The notes below the pieces were generated by a model, which saw nothing but the letters and a program-made list of their open reading frames with translations, did no database searches and was not told where the DNA came from. DNA of 7,135 nt from contig QMQA01000060.1 of the NCBI GenBank assembly GCA_003648845.1, forward strand, positions 1 through 7,135. Reading direction: 5' to 3'. Made by a program: the position numbers and the translations under genes. This document shows, one piece after another, positions 7,081-7,135 of the stretch (its first letter is position 1; every line of letters starts with the position of its first letter). Source of the stretch: Candidatus Aerophobota bacterium (GTDB lineage Bacteria; Aerophobota; Aerophobia; Aerophobales; B3-G15).

Positions 7081-7103
7081 AGGGATGCATCCCTATTTTT
7101 TTT
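7081..7103 (+). terminator. Perfect palindrome plus T-run, terminator-like
   Basis: AGGGATGCATCCCT (7081-7094) is a perfect 14-base palindrome that can form a 5-bp stem with a TGCA loop. On the plus strand it is followed by A and eight T (7096-7103), the shape of an intrinsic terminator. On the minus strand it is followed by a broken T-rich stretch (TTAGCTTTTT), so it could also end a minus-strand gene upstream of mgtE. The stem is short, and a dyad operator for mgtE is an alternative reading. Confidence 0.45.
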
Positions 7104-7135
7104 AATTAGAGGGTGAGAATTAGAAATAACAGAAC

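Noticed and set aside
7011..7135. M-box (ykoK) magnesium riboswitch in the mgtE leader
   Set aside because: None of the conserved M-box segments (for example the GGTGAGGCTCCT-like core) is readable on the minus strand here, and the visible leader is too short for the full fold.

Overview
All four genes in this AT-rich window lie on the minus strand. In transcription order (high to low coordinates) they are: a magnesium transporter (mgtE, 5649-7010); a very large iron-sulfur activase/dehydratase-type fusion protein (1377-5522); a small flavodoxin-like protein (940-1350); and a membrane-anchored TPR protein (4-927). The two intergenic gaps are about 125 bases each, at 5523-5648 and 7011-7135. 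There are no RNA genes, mobile elements or CRISPR repeats that I can see. The host is probably a strict anaerobe with bacterial-type promoters, because the fusion protein belongs to the oxygen-sensitive 2-hydroxyacyl-CoA dehydratase activase / double-cubane world. A Firmicutes-like or similar low-GC anaerobe fits, but the taxon is a guess.

The centrepiece is the 1381-residue protein. Reading it against itself shows two nested duplications: two ASKHA-type ATPase (activase) modules in the N-terminal half, a four-cysteine linker, then two HgdB/DUF2229-like modules in the C-terminal half. Each activase module keeps the two cysteines that in the stand-alone homodimeric activator jointly hold one bridging [4Fe-4S] cluster. 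Each HgdB-like module keeps three matching cysteines. The chain therefore looks like an entire ATP-driven low-potential electron-transfer system (activator dimer plus acceptor dimer) folded into one polypeptide. Large fusions of this type are known from genomes of anaerobes and are usually named 'CoA activase' or 'acyl-CoA dehydratase activase'. I know of no established substrate for them.

The fusion gene starts just downstream of a near-perfect sigma-70 promoter (TTGACA, 16-base spacer, extended TGCTATAAT) that has an inverted repeat abutting its -35 box. The flavodoxin-like gene follows after 26 bases and the TPR gene after another 12, so the three probably form one operon. A flavodoxin-fold partner is a natural candidate electron donor for the activase, but its FMN phosphate loop looks degenerate. 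mgtE is a separate upstream unit with no visible M-box riboswitch. A perfect 14-base palindrome followed by eight T lies upstream of it.
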